Below are positions 35,131 through 46,734 of a stretch of 64,000 bases of DNA, in pieces. Position 1 is the first letter of the stretch, and the number at the start of each line of letters is the position of its first letter. Origin of the DNA: Ampelocalamus luodianensis (lineage: Eukaryota > Streptophyta > Magnoliopsida > Poales > Poaceae); contig CM070628.1 of assembly GCA_036346255.1 (NCBI GenBank), positions 15,081,840 to 15,145,839 of the forward strand, given 5' to 3'. Below the pieces are notes generated by a model that worked only from the letters and a program-made list of their open reading frames with translations, ran no database searches and was not told the DNA's origin. The translations under genes were made by a program, and so were the position numbers.

Positions 35131-36199
35131 AGACTGCCACCATAACATCCATCCACCTATGCAACTAGCGTAAGAGTCGTAACCAAAACTTCATCTTCGC
35201 AGTTTGGGTTATATACCTATACCACCACCACAATAATCAGAATGGGTCTTCTCCAAAGTCCGGGATATACGCTGTTATGAGACAACATCCATAATCAAGT
35301 ATTTGGACCTTATGATCGAGATTTGTATAATGCCCATTCACGATAGTACATTAGATGAGATTAGTTTTCCACATTAGAGGAGGAAATCAACCTTTGATGA
35401 TAATGTCGGAAACAATCAAGTCCAGCAGACAATTGAAATCTATGCATATGACCCGCGCACTAGTGAAGCAAATAGAGAAGTCCGTAAGATAATTGCAACC
35501 GTAAGATAATTGAATTGAAGTCTAGAAGACAATTGAAGTCCGTAAGATAATTGATTTGCAAGCATTAGCTAATCAACCGCCTAACCACTTTAGTGATTTG
35601 AAGAGCGTGACTAAGTAGCATGTGCTTGCACGCAATGCATCGGAGAGGGTTGAAATACCAATGAAGGTATCCCTAATCCCGCCAAGAGGCCTCGTATAAA
35701 AGGATTTAGAACTCCGCCCTCAACTGAAGTAACCGGGACGCCGTGAAAAGGATAAGAAGGACTTGACACACCATCACCAAGTTCCTAACTAGAAGGGAGC
35801 CATTTGAGTCCTAGCGCGGTATGGAACCTTCGTAAAAGACATACTGAATTGAACATCCCCATGAAGGGAGACATCGCATGGATGTGTGCGCACACATCGG
35901 AGCTGAAAAAACTAAAGGGACTTGCCCCAATTTAAAGCAAAGTGAGTAAGTAGAAGTATTAAAAGAATCGCCTTGAAGAAATAGCTATAAACTTTATGAC
36001 CTCTGAGAATACTTGAATATTACAATGTACCAATGTCGACATTTACTTTGCAAAGAAACTTGCCACAATCATCAATTTTGATCCAGAGCTCATCGCTCGA
36101 TGAATGAAAGAAAATATCGATTGAAGAAGGCAATAGAAACTGAATTATTCTCTCCGAATAAAAGAAAGGTGTTTGGGCTTGTAAGTCGACGCCCCTTGT

Positions 36200-37600
36200 A
36201 CACCTCGTAGGGGCATAAGTGGGTATTTGTTCAAAGAGAAATGAAAAGAAGCAAGGCTCGTGCATAAGGTTTCACCAACATCCGTGAGATGATTATGAAG
36301 AAACCTATTCCTCATCATGGGCGGAACTCCCTTTAGATATTTATCTCAATGGCAAGTGAACTTGAAGTAAGAAGTCAAATTGATGGATGGGGTACCAAAG
36401 ATACCTTTATGAAATATTGATCTTGACATTTATATGAAGATGTCTCAATGTATCATCGTCTCCGAATCAAAACAGAGCAAATAGAAATATGTATAGTGTG
36501 AAACTCAAAGTTATTGTAATGAACTTAAGCAATCAAAGTGTATGTGGTATAATCGCTAGCGACTTTCTATGCATGAAAGGCTACACGAACAATGAGAATA
36601 ATCTCTGTGTATTTATACGATGATCCTGTAATGGATTTTGTATAATCTTAGAGTATAAAGATGATCTGAATATCATCGAACCTCAAGGATATTAGAAAGC
36701 AAGCTCTTACCGAGTCGGAGTTCAAATGAAAGATTTGGGTAAAACCAAATATTGCCTAGGCTTGGAGCTTGAGCATGTCCTCAAGGAATATTAGTACATC
36801 ACCAACCTACACTCGTAAGGTGTCGTAAAGGTTTGACTTTGGAAAGGCATACCTTTGAAAGTGCCAATGGTCTGGAGATCTGCAGCAAGACAAAGACCCG
36901 CATGCACCTAAAGAAGAGGGGGAGGAAGTCCGGACCGAATTTCACATCAAGTGCAATAGAAGCACTAATGTATTTAGCAAACCGTACTAAAACGGACATT
37001 GTATTTGTCTGATCCTACTAGCAAGGTAGAGTGCAGTAACCTACCAAAGGCATTAAGCAGTGGAATAAAGGACATCTTCCGATACCTCCAAAGAAGCAAA
37101 GAACTTGGTCTATTCTACAGAAAGAATTAAGACTTAACTATGAATGACAATGCATATAACGGGTACTTGTAGGACCCGCATACAGCAGCAAACATGCTAT
37201 GTATTCCTATATGGTGGAACCGCAATTCCATGAAAATCGTCTAAGAAGAGTCTTGTACCGGCTTCAACGAACCACTCAGAAATAATAGCATTATACGCGG
37301 CCTCACAAGAATGTGCTTGGCTTCGGCGGATGATTCACCATATCCAGTAGTCATGTGGATTGAATACCACACCAACCCCCACTATTATCTATGAAGATAA
37401 AGCAGCTTGTGTTGCACAAGTGCAGATGGATATTGTGAAGAATTCTCTCACAAAATTATATCAACCCCAAGTTCTCCTATGCTCATGAATTGCAAAAGAT
37501 GAACGAACATCGCATACTAAGTCATGTGAGAATCTTGCAGATTTATTCACTAAGTTACTTCCAACGTCTAGCTTTGAAAGATACATACGTGAATTGGAAT
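36200..37600 (+). pseudogene. copia RT and RNase H remnant (copy 3)
   Basis: The GGTTFRY-type palm start lies near 36315. The catalytic box near 36643-36655 reads YKDD where copy 2 has YVDD. EGILVHHQPTYT-like sequence starts at 36780, and RNase H segments lie at 37385-37570. Stops and frameshifts throughout. Confidence 0.75.
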
Positions 37601-37894
37601 GATGAGACTTAGAGAAGTGCAGAATTCAGGGGGAGAACCTTCACTAACTCATTATTAAAGCTTGATCATGAAGATCGAGTACCCAAAGAATAAATCCAGA
37701 GATTAAATGAAATTGGGTGGATTGTACTTTTTCCTTGACGAGTTTTCTCCAAGTTTCTGCTAAGGTTTTTAATGAGGCAATTCATGCATCACACAGTAAC
37801 GTGTATCATGTACTCTTTCTCCAAATTTTTCCCACTGGGTTTTTATGGAGTTTTGACGAGGCATGGACATGAAGGATGAGCGCCCAAGGAGGAG

Positions 37895-38081
37895 TGTTAA
37901 GAAACTGTGCCCAGCCTGCAGACTGCCCAAGGTGGGCTCCTCATCTCAAACCCTAGCAGAGTCGTAGCCTATAAATAAGGGGTGCTATTCATTGTAAAGG
38001 ATGGATCGATGGATGAAAGAATAAAGAGAAGCAAGACGTCCCCCTATATCTCTGTGTTCAATCTCTTATTCTGCTCTTGTT
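37895..38081 (+). mobile_element. Truncated 3' LTR of copia copy 3
   Basis: Starts TGTTAAGAAACTG after a GGAGGAG purine tract and matches the 5' LTR as far as CTGCTCTTGTT at 38081. About 80 bp of the LTR end are missing where an antisense copia RNase H fragment begins. Confidence 0.85.
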
Positions 38082-38142
38082 CCTAGCAAAGACTGTACCC
38101 AAACGATTTATGTCGTTGCATTAGCCAAGGCTTTGTACTCTG
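38082..38142 (-). pseudogene. Copia RNase H fragment of a different element (left piece)
   Basis: The minus strand reads EYKALANATT, stop, IVWVQSLL, a conserved copia RNase H block. It continues across the large nested insertion at 46735, where the same frame reads ARSSTQA.. immediately before EYKAL. The two pieces were one gene before the TRIM-ended unit (38143-46734) inserted. Confidence 0.85.
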
Positions 38143-38223
38143 TATTGAGTTGCATGCATCAACCAGTTCACCCAAAAGCTTAAACCGATGATGAAAGACG
38201 GACAATTAACTTATACTTCAATA
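38143..38223 (-). mobile_element. TRIM/SMART-like LTR, 81 bp (LTR A1)
   Basis: TATTGAGTTGCATGCATCAA... to CTTCAATA on the plus strand. Same length and sequence type as 46654-46734. A purine tract (GAGGGGAG on the minus strand) precedes its minus-strand start. The outer flank CTCTG (38138-38142) is the presumed TSD. Confidence 0.82.
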
Positions 38224-38340
38224 CTCCCCTCACGTGTAGGCTCTCTCAGGCCTAAGACGTGGAATAGAAGTGGGCTGCAATTAATTTTTTTAATTGCGCC
38301 AATCGAGTCTGAAACTCAAGACCTCTTAGCTCTGATACCA
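38224..38340 (-). mobile_element. TRIM internal segment with PPT and primer-binding site
   Basis: 117 bp with a purine tract at 38224-38232 and TGGTATCAGAGC (minus strand, 38329-38340) at the other end. Such a tiny, non-coding interior is what defines TRIM elements. But the LTR that follows the primer site (38341) is not the TRIM LTR. Confidence 0.8.
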
Positions 38341-38505
38341 TATTAGAGAGATGAATACGCTGCAATAGATGATTGTATTGAGACTCGAGGGTAGTTTATA
38401 TAGAGTACAAGGCTTGGAGGGTAAGAGGTCTCTCCTAGAGATAAGACGGGAATCACAGGATTACAAATCCTATCGAATATATAGATATACCAATATACTC
38501 TAACA
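38341..38505 (-). mobile_element. LTR of a second family (LTR B, 165 bp) between two internal regions
   Basis: The minus strand begins TGTTAGAGTATATTGG and ends CTCTCTAATA. It is preceded by a purine tract (GGGGGGA, 38506-38512) and followed directly by TGGTATCAGAGC. So a single LTR has a polypurine tract on one side and a primer-binding site on the other, the arrangement expected between tandem retroelements or in a one-LTR circle. Confidence 0.8.
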
Positions 38506-38674
38506 TCCCCCCGTAGTCGTAGCGGTAGCGTTGCAGACAGCAAGAGTGTCGCGGACAGTCAGACTGGAGAGGAAGCCGAAGGTGGGGAACCATCGGACTG
38601 ACATCCCCCCGCAATTGTAGTGGGAGCGTCGGGGACTGCTGTGGCATTGCGGGCAGAAGGATCGAGAGGGAACC
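38506..38674 (-). mobile_element. Internal region of the composite TRIM unit, piece 1
   Basis: Non-coding. Contains two related segments with CATCCCCCCG (38504 and about 38602), i.e. a duplicated polypurine region. It continues at 42250 after removal of solo LTR C. Confidence 0.65.
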
Positions 38675-41600
38675 TGTGAGGACCCCGGAATATTAGAAAT
38701 GTACTTAATTAAAATTATACTGTAGCATAATTCTTAATTAAGGAACAATGCTGCCCCTTTATTAAAGATCATGCTAGAAGTATAAATTTAACAAGTAACA
38801 AACCCAATATTCAGGATTCCCGGATATATATCTCACAATGGTTCCCAGGATCAGTGACCATTGCACATATATCCTTAAATAACATTGCATCATACACATA
38901 CAAGTAATATATTTACATAATTAAACATAAGTTTACAATTTTCGGTTTAGTACTACAATATCAAGTAACATGGTCACTACAAAAGAGTAACAGCGGAAGC
39001 AGAATAAAACAACAAAACCACCAATGGCCCCATCACCCGCAGGCTATTGCGTGGAGGAAAGAAATAGCTTCACTCGTTAGCGTCACCCTGATCGACGCTA
39101 ACGGGCATCTCATAAAGATAACCATCCTCACCTGCAACAAGAGGTTATAGCACCTTGAGTACGGAAGGTACTCAGCAAGACTTACACAAACTAATAAAAG
39201 AAAGTGTTTGTTAGAACCTATACAAAGGATTAAAATTTGTATATGCATAAGGTTACAATAGGAAGGCATAATGGTTCAATTTTGCATAAAGCAATACATC
39301 TTAACCTACAATTGCTAAGTTTTAATAAAGCAACTTTAATAAATCAAATTAGACTAAAACAGTAAGTAAATGAAAGTAAATATAAACAGTACATTGCATG
39401 AATTCCCTCATGCTGAACCAGAACTCAAAACAAAAGGTTAAATCAAAGTTCTATACAGGTGACATCAACTCAAGTTATCGTCTATAACCGTGGACACGGC
39501 TATTTGAATAGTTTTAATATCCTGCAGGGGTGTACATCTTTACCCACACGACTTAGTTAGCCCGTAAGCCTCCGGAATAATAGCACACAACCTTTGGTAT
39601 GCCGGCCGGGTAAACTAAGATTTGGTATTTTTCAACAAGTTGACGCTATTAAGTTGGATAACCCATGTGTGAACTGGTCTCGCTTAAACAACGACTGATA
39701 GCATCTGCTTAACCGGGGTACACAACTACACATGTTGCGACGGGAATGCCGACTCAATCAAAAGAAATACAGGTTGTGTTATCTACACATACTAGATTGC
39801 AATTGGCACCTTTAAGGTACGTACATGCGATAGAACACATGTACGTCCTCACCCTCCTAAGAACATCTGATACTGATATAAAACTCACATGGCATAAGAC
39901 ACAACCCGAAGACCTAAGCATCTATGCCATACAAGATCAATACACATGCCCTTACTCCTCTGTTTCCAACTCAATAGTATTAACCCTTTACTTAACCAAA
40001 CAGCGCCCATACACCACGTGTGGAAGTACGTGGGGGACTTGAATTGAATAGTCAGAGTTCAGTCCTTAATTGGTCCAGACAAGTCCACCACATTTCCCAA
40101 TCTCGTGCATGAAGGCACCACCACTAGCAATCCTCTTATCCAGATCAATTGAAATTTAAAATTCAGTTCTGATTTAATGAAAGACCGAAAAGTTATGAAA
40201 ACAACTTTTCAATTTAAAGAAGGTGGGAGTATTACATGTACAAGTGAATGGTTCATATGAGCTTCTGAGGTCCTTAAGGTGCTCAAGATGACAAGAACTA
40301 AGGTCTTAGCTTACCAGGATAAGAAAAACACCGAAGGTTCATAAAACCGGCTCTGATCAACAGAGAGAAAGTCCCCGGTTTCAACCTACAAAAGATGCTA
40401 AACCCATATTACAAGGTGAATCAAGCATCTAGGATGGATAAGCAAGATGTAAGAGCAAGAAACTCCATTGGAATGGAAAAGGAAGATGAAGAGCTTCTTT
40501 GGTCAACAATGGCGGTAGCAAAAAGTTAGGGTATATATATATATAGGTTGAGCTACAGGAGTAAGGAGAAGTGTCTAGAGCAGATGAGGTGTCCAATTGA
40601 TGCTAAATATCCAAAAAATAGTGCATGATCGCTGGATAACGCCTCTACTCTCTGCACGGCCGGCGCGGCGCATGCAGGCAAGGAGGAGGAGAGGCGACCA
40701 GCGACATGTGGGCCCGCCACCGCCCACGTCATGCACGCTCTAAAACTCAAAAGAACATCGACCGTCCGATTAGAAATGGCGTTGCGATAAAGATATGCGT
40801 TAAGAGAATCTAATCGATATCGTTTAATATGGGCGTCGCGATCTCAAGCGAGCGGTTGAGATTTAATGGAGCCTTAGGAAGTCCGAAGGTTACATTCAAA
40901 GAGGGGCGTTGGATTTGAATCCAACGGTTGATCCAAAAAAGATACACGTCACTTTAAATGAGATGGTGTGACACCATTAGATTTGTTTTCCACGGTCAAG
41001 ATTGATGGGAGATTCGGCGGTCCGAATGTCACATCCTTATAGACCCTACGGTCAAAATCCAACGGCCCTATGAAAATCGGGCCCTAAACGCACACGGTCG
41101 AAAGGGTACCATAGGATTTGAATCCAACGGCCAAAATGAATGCGCGCCTTTAAGTTCAAAAACGAAAAGAGCGGCGCGGTTGGATCTAAGATCAACGGTG
41201 GAGATCAAGTGGGGAGTTCGGGGTCCGAATGTCACCACCTCTCGATCGCCCGATCTAGATCCAAGGGCTCGATTCACGTGGCATTCGGTGATCCAAACGA
41301 CCCACTAGATCCGCCCACTTATTGAGAATCCAACGGCTCACGTTTAATTTGACCTTTACCATAAGAAAATTGTCTAGCCCAAAAGTGGCGCCGACGATCA
41401 AGATCCTACGCCAGGATTGAATGAGCCCTACGGGATGGCCCAAACGACACAAAGGATCCGACGCGTTGGTTTGAAATCAACGGCCACAATTGGAGGTGCG
41501 TTAAGATTTCGATCTAAAGTCGGATCTTCTTTGGATGAAGATCAACGGTGGAGATTGCCGCATACGTGGATAGCCCACGCGGCTTCGCAAATCTCGTCCG

Positions 41601-42249
41601 TTCGCTTGGAGATCAACGGCTCACGTCATGTGCGGTGTTGGGCTTGCGCCCGAGCGTGACCGAGCTGGACCAAATGCACCAGTTGGACCCAACCTTATTG
41701 GGTTCGAGTCGCTACAGTGCTAGGGTTTGGGTTTAGACCAGAAGAGTTGACCAGCCCTAATTCAAATGTTTAAAAGTTTGACCAGGGCTTTAGAAATAGT
41801 AAATAAATTTATAAAATCATGAAATTTTGCAAGGAACCTACTGGGATGATATATTTCCCAAATAAATTTTTAAAACCACCGTTTCACTTTGTAAATTACA
41901 TAAACAATTACCTTAACTCGAATAGGTTTACTTAAAGTCAAATATTTTCCTCCAAGACAAAATAATTTCTAAAAATTCAACAAACATTATTTTTGACCAA
42001 GATAATCGATATAGGCTTTAATAAAAATACTTCCCAGCCATAATACAAGCACTGGCTTGTATTCCCTTTAAAACTTCGAATAGGTTTTGGATTTTGACTA
42101 GAAAAGGAAGGTTTTTAATTTGTAACATAATGTCCAATTTGCAAAAATGAACAGTGATACTATGAACAACATCTCATTACTGTTATGAACAGTACTTCAT
42201 TACTGTTCATAAGGCATTTCTTACTGTTCATAAAATTAGGGCTGTTACA
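38675..42249 (-). mobile_element. Solo chromovirus LTR (element C), 3.58 kb, TSD GAACC
   Basis: Plus strand TGTGAGGACCCCGG to GGGCTGTTACA, flanked by perfect GAACC duplications (38670-38674 and 42250-42254). No PBS or PPT at its edges. The interior has the palindrome module (39500) and a GC-richer part (40540-41740) with about eight ATC(C)AACGG motifs spaced 50-100 bp apart. ORFs inside have no recognisable product. Related to the LTR of the chromovirus at 53272. Confidence 0.9.
39500..39528. promoter_or_regulatory. LTR palindrome pair, site 4
   Basis: CTATTTGAATAG (39500-39511, one change) after GTGGACACGG, then CCTGCAGG (39521-39528, palindrome) and a TTTACCCACA-type string. Confidence 0.5.
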
Positions 42250-42713
42250 GAACCGATGAGTTTGCTCAAGATAATGATAGCCCTTTGTTGCTGAAGTAGC
42301 TGAGAGCGAGGTGACCATGGTTGTAGCCGTGGAGGAGGGAGCCATGTTGAGGTCGCTGGTGTCGAGGTAGTCGCTGTGGTCGGGGTAGTGGAGTTGATGT
42401 AGAGGAGGATGTGGCCAAGGTTGGTGAAGAGGTCGTCGATGTCGTCCGACCGTGGTCGACGATGAAGCAAAGAGGGGGTGACCGGATCCGGCGAGGAGGA
42501 GGCCATATCTGGGCGAGGCACCGCTGGATCCTATGTGGAGGAGGCCGGATCCGGTAGCGGCGACACCAGAGAAGGTTGGGGCAAGCTGAAGGCAGCGGCG
42601 TCATCGGCCGGGGAGCCCAGATCTGGGGCCAAGGAGACGAGCGGCGTAGAGAGCCAGCTCTAGATCCAGGCGGAGAGAAGTCCATCGGCGCAACCGACGA
42701 GGAGGAGGCCATA
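42250..42713 (-). mobile_element. Internal region of the composite TRIM unit, piece 2
   Basis: GC-rich non-coding sequence. A segment with GAGGAGGCCATAT and GGGCGAGGCACCG (42497-42580) is repeated in piece 3 (46013-46090), so solo LTR D inserted within a roughly 210-bp tandem repeat. ORFs here are compositional. Confidence 0.6.
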
Positions 42714-43090
42714 TGTAACACCCTGGTTTTTGGAGCCTTTTGAAAATTTCAAAATAAAACAAACCATTTGGCTTTATCAGAATCAAAAAGCTTAATTTGA
42801 GATTTCAGAATGGTTTCCAATTGATTAACTCGAACTTCAACTAAATTTCCTGTCGGTTTGTCGGGTTTGTTGGAGTGATGGAGTGATGGTGTTCTCTCCC
42901 TTTCTATGCTTATTTCGTTTTCCCTTTGTCCAGACCTCCTCTGTGTTTCCCTTTGGTTTAGATCTCCCTAGGTCTAGACCTCCCACGTGTTTGAACCTCC
43001 TCTTTGTCCAGACCTCTCCTTGGTCTTGACCTCCCTTTTGGGTCACAACCACCCTCAAGCCGTTCTAAGCTCAGATTTGTGTTTCAAATA

Positions 43091-43215
43091 TCCTTTGATC
43101 TCATCTTGACCATTGAGACCTCCTTTGATCTCATCTTGACCATTGAGACCTCCTTTGATCTCATCTTGACCGTCAGGACCTCCTTTGGTTCCATCCTGAC
43201 TGTTAGGACCTCCTT
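43091..43215. repeat. 30-bp tandem repeat (about 4 units) in LTR D
   Basis: TCCTTTGATCTCATCTTGAC-type units start at 43091, 43121, 43151 and 43181, with decay in the last copies. The exact multiple of three creates the spurious repeat protein of ORF 43004-43288. Confidence 0.85.
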
Positions 43216-43566
43216 GATCTCCTCCGTTGGATCTTTTCCCTTTGGATCTCATTTGTTAACACTCCTTCTTGTTTGGACCTCCCCTTGAGTCTGGACTTCC
43301 TTTATCCCTTCGCGTGGTCCGATCCAGCGCCCTCCCCTCCCAAGGACCGTCCGATCTTGTTTGGATGGCCCGATCAAAAGGATACGTTCGGATGGTCCGA
43401 ACGTTCCCTAGCGTTGTGGAGCATCTGATTGAGTTTGGATGGCCTGATGGAGATGAGTCTTCGGGCTGTTCGAATGTTTCTATCTCCTTGGACCACCCGA
43501 TCAAAATCGGACGGCTCTGTTTTGCCGTGTCTTTTTCCTTTGTCCTTTGGACCTCCTCCTCTTCCT

Positions 43567-43700
43567 CACGACCTCTGGTCTTTTTGCAAAGACCACCCTC
43601 TTTGGTCATGACCACCCCTTGTAGTCACGACCTCAGGTCTTTTCGCAAAGACCATCTCTTGTGGTCACAACCTCTGGTCTTTTTGCAAAGACCACCTTGG
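43567..43700. repeat. Three-copy direct repeat in LTR D
   Basis: CAC(G/A)ACCTC(T/A)GGTCTTTT followed by GCAAAGACCA at 43567, 43626 and 43666. Confidence 0.75.
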
Positions 43701-45099
43701 TGGGTCAGGACCTCTTTTGACCTCTATGGGATCTCCTCAGGACCTCCGTAGGACCTCCCACTTGAGCTTTGACTGATCACATCTGCCAGTTCTGCTCGCC
43801 TTCTCCTTCCTCTGACTGTATCACGGATGCCACAGAAGTCTTCATGTTGCATTAAATGCTATCACTTCTATAGCACCCCTTCCTTCTCTTGTCATCTCCT
43901 TTACCTGCTTCCATCTCCTCCTTCACCTACCCTTGAACACGTATGCCTTTGAAACTCCCAGTAGCCCTGGATATATAAGCTTGGGCAGCTCTCTATCTTC
44001 ACCTTCTTCCTCATTTCAGCTCTCTCGCTCTCCTAGCCAACTCTTTAGAGCTCCTCCGACCAGCTCCTTAGACCTCCTCCAAACCATCATAGTTCTTCTG
44101 TTGGTTCTAGTTGGCATTTTCTGTGGAGTTCTTTTGGTTTCTACTTGAGTTTTGTTTGAGTTAGTTTTGTTCTCTCGTGTAGATTGCGACGATGTCGAGG
44201 AGCCCGAGTTCTTTGAGGAAGAAGACACCCAAGCTCTCGAGCAAGGCAAGTCATTCCCTTGATCATGTTGACACCCAGTACTTCAACTTATGTACTTTCT
44301 GTTTTAAGCTAAGTCCTGCATGCATATTTTACTTAGTATTTTAGTACCAGTCTTTAAATTCATAGTTAGACCTAATCCTTCAGATAGCCAATGTTGACAT
44401 TGAAACCGAACTTGTTGTCGCCATAGTTAAAACCTGGTTAATGCAATAGTACGGACCAGGACCCTTTTTAAAAGAAATGCTTAGTTATGCTTAGACTAAA
44501 ATCTTGATTTGGGAAGTTATACTGCCAAAAACCAACTTTGTCTAAATGTTTTTAACCATGACATTGGGTTGTCATAGAAATCTGTTGTTGTGTTCAAAGC
44601 AAAGATGGAAAAAGGGTTTGGACCTGGGCGAAATGGTTGTGTGGTGGGTGCATGTCTATGCACGGGGTCGTGTCATTTCTATAGCCGATACCCAAGGGTT
44701 TTGTGGTTTGTCGCCCAAGTCAGTTAAGGAGCGGTCTATGAGCTGCATCTTGCTAGTCACCTCGTGCAACCTCATGTCTTGTATGGGCAGAACCTAGCTG
44801 ATTAATTTGTAATATCTTACCATGGTTGTCCCATCCGGTTGAGTGGGTGGTCCTTCATGACCTACTTCTTTACATTCCCACCTGGCGCAAGAGGGGGTCT
44901 GAACCCTGCGGGTGGTTAGCCCAATTGGGGTGAAACCTTAGCGAGGGGTGGATTGTGGTGGGATAGCACATTGTAAAGGTTTTGTCATGAGCTTTAGACC
45001 ACTTACCTTCAGTAGTGAGTGGTGGTATCGACGGATGCCGAACCAACTAGAGAAATCATGTCGTGAGGGTAAAGTGCATAATCTATGCAGTGTGTAAAA

Positions 45100-45111
45100 C
45101 TATTCGAATAG
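45100..45111. promoter_or_regulatory. LTR palindrome, site 5
   Basis: CTATTCGAATAG preceded by GTGTAAAA and followed by CTGTGTACATGATCATGGAC. This is the reverse-complement context of the other sites, consistent with the plus orientation of LTR D. Confidence 0.5.
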
Positions 45112-46012
45112 CTGTGTACATGATCATGGACATGCTAGCAAAGCCACTCAAAGTTAGATCTTTAGTTTGTTTTCAAAATGGCTTGTTAACTGGTTTTGGA
45201 TCTCTATCCAAATGGGTTTTGGGTGGGGAGCCCCTGGCGGTTAGCCTGGTGATAGAAGGTTATCCTTCACCATTCTTATTCTTGTTATCAATCAATCAAA
45301 ACTGTGTTAGAGAATAAATTATATGTATGGTTTGAAGTGCTTTGGAACTTAGTACAAGTAATTGAAAGAAACATGACTTTGTGCAAATCAACCATATAAG
45401 CTCTCCTTTGTGATATCCTTGCATGCATGAATCTGTTATTTGACGGGTGTGACTTGCGAGCATGGTTGTTGTGCTCACTCTTGCTTTGTTGAAAAAGCAG
45501 GTGAAGAGATCTATGCTAAGAACCAAGAGGTCCTGGATGACTAGGCTACAACCTCCAGCCGATTGTCTGTGGTATATCGGGTGGGCTTGTCCTTTGCCTC
45601 TGTTGTGAATTTTGCCTTTGGCAGGCTTATAAGCCATCTTTGTAATTAATTCTTTTGTTGTTAATAACGTTTGTGTCGATGTATGGGTATCACTTGTGTG
45701 CATTTGTGTGAGCTAGCCATTGATCCTTGGGACTAGTTCAGATCACAGAAAATTTAGGGCTTTTCCAAATCCCACGACCTCCTCGGGTTGGTCTCTCGAC
45801 CTCCCTTAGGCCAGGTCGTGGCTTTTTGGGAGGTCCTAGGTCTCAAGACCTCATCAAGTCAGGTCTCAGGACCTTCAGGTGGTCCTACTGAACCTCCTGG
45901 GTGGTCCTGGAGGCCATCTTGAGTGACCCTGGTGGACCTCCTGGGAAGTCATGGTGGACTTTTCGGGAGCTCCTAGAGGATCTCTCGGGTGACCCCTAGT
46001 CGGGTCGTCACA

Positions 46013-46640
46013 CCATATCCGGGCGAGGCACCGCCGGATCCAGCACAGAGGAGGCCGAATCTGGGATTAGCGGCACCAGAGAAGGACCTAATCAACGTTG
46101 ATGAAGACGGTAGCGTCGACAATGGCAATAGTGACCACGGACAGCGACACTGCATCCCAAAGGGGCGATGCAGCGGTAGCTCGTTCATGTCGATGGCATG
46201 ACCACAAGTGTGGGCTCCTGGTGGTGCGACGGCTCGTACTTGTGGACAACGGTCCGGCGATGATGATCCAACATGATGACGACGGTAGACGGGGTGCTCG
46301 GAAGGCCATGGAGGGAGGGCCATGTCGACGAGCGTGTCGCGTCATGCCACGACGTCATCAGAGGAGAGGAGGCACCGAAGAGGTCGAAGCCGAGGCAGTG
46401 AAGTCCAGAGCCGAGGAACGTCGATGGGTCGGCAGGGCGACGCAAACCGATCTATGATCAAAAAATAAGAGAAAACCCGATCTGAAGATGACCGGGGAAA
46501 ACTCTATTTGGTAGCCGATCGAATGATCGGCGACATGACTTAAACTACGGGTTGTGCAGCCCCTAGGAGAGATTATGGAGACGAGATCATCTCCGAGGGC
46601 GGTGCAATGAAGCTATGGAGGCGGTGGCTCGAGCGACACC
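46013..46640 (-). mobile_element. Internal region of the composite TRIM unit, piece 3
   Basis: GC-rich non-coding leader-like sequence next to the primer-binding site. Minus-strand ORFs (for example 46185-46445) show no family motif. Confidence 0.6.
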
Positions 46641-46653
46641 GCTCTCGATACCA
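46641..46653 (-). other. Primer-binding site of the TRIM-ended unit, one base too long
   Basis: The plus strand reads GCTCTCGATACCA where the tRNA-iMet complement requires GCTCTGATACCA (as at 9773 and 38329). CTG has become CTCG. Confidence 0.8.
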
Positions 46654-46734
46654 TATTGAGTTGCATGCACCAACCGGTTCACCCAAAAGCTTAAGGCGAT
46701 GAGGAAAAACGAACAATTAACTTATACTTCAACA
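46654..46734 (-). mobile_element. TRIM/SMART-like LTR, 81 bp (LTR A2)
   Basis: TATTGAGTTGCATGCACCAA... to CTTCAACA, the partner of 38143-38223 and exactly equal in length. The outer flank CTCG corresponds to the TSD CTCTG with a CTG to CG change. Confidence 0.85.

Larger units (their letters stand above)
31489..38081 (+). mobile_element. Copia copy 3 (3' LTR truncated)
   Basis: 5' LTR 31489-31758, then leader with GC-rich part, gag, protease, integrase, RT, RNase H, purine tract and a 3' LTR that stops at 38081 instead of reaching its CAACA end. Same family as copies 1 and 2 and inverted relative to copy 2. It is the most strongly affected by CAG/CTG to CG changes. No intact ORF. Confidence 0.9.
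42714..46012 (+). mobile_element. Solo chromovirus LTR (element D), 3.30 kb, TSD CCATA
   Basis: Plus orientation: TGTAACACCCTGG to GGGTCGTCACA, flanked by perfect CCATA duplications (42709-42713 and 46013-46017). No PBS or PPT, hence solo. It contains two tandem-repeat blocks and the palindrome module in inverted orientation (45100), as expected for an LTR facing the other way from A, B, C and E. Confidence 0.9.

Noticed and set aside
43004..43751. Repeat-protein-like ORFs (94 and 160 codons)
   Set aside because: They lie within a solo LTR and come from a 30-bp tandem repeat, a multiple of three that keeps one frame open.
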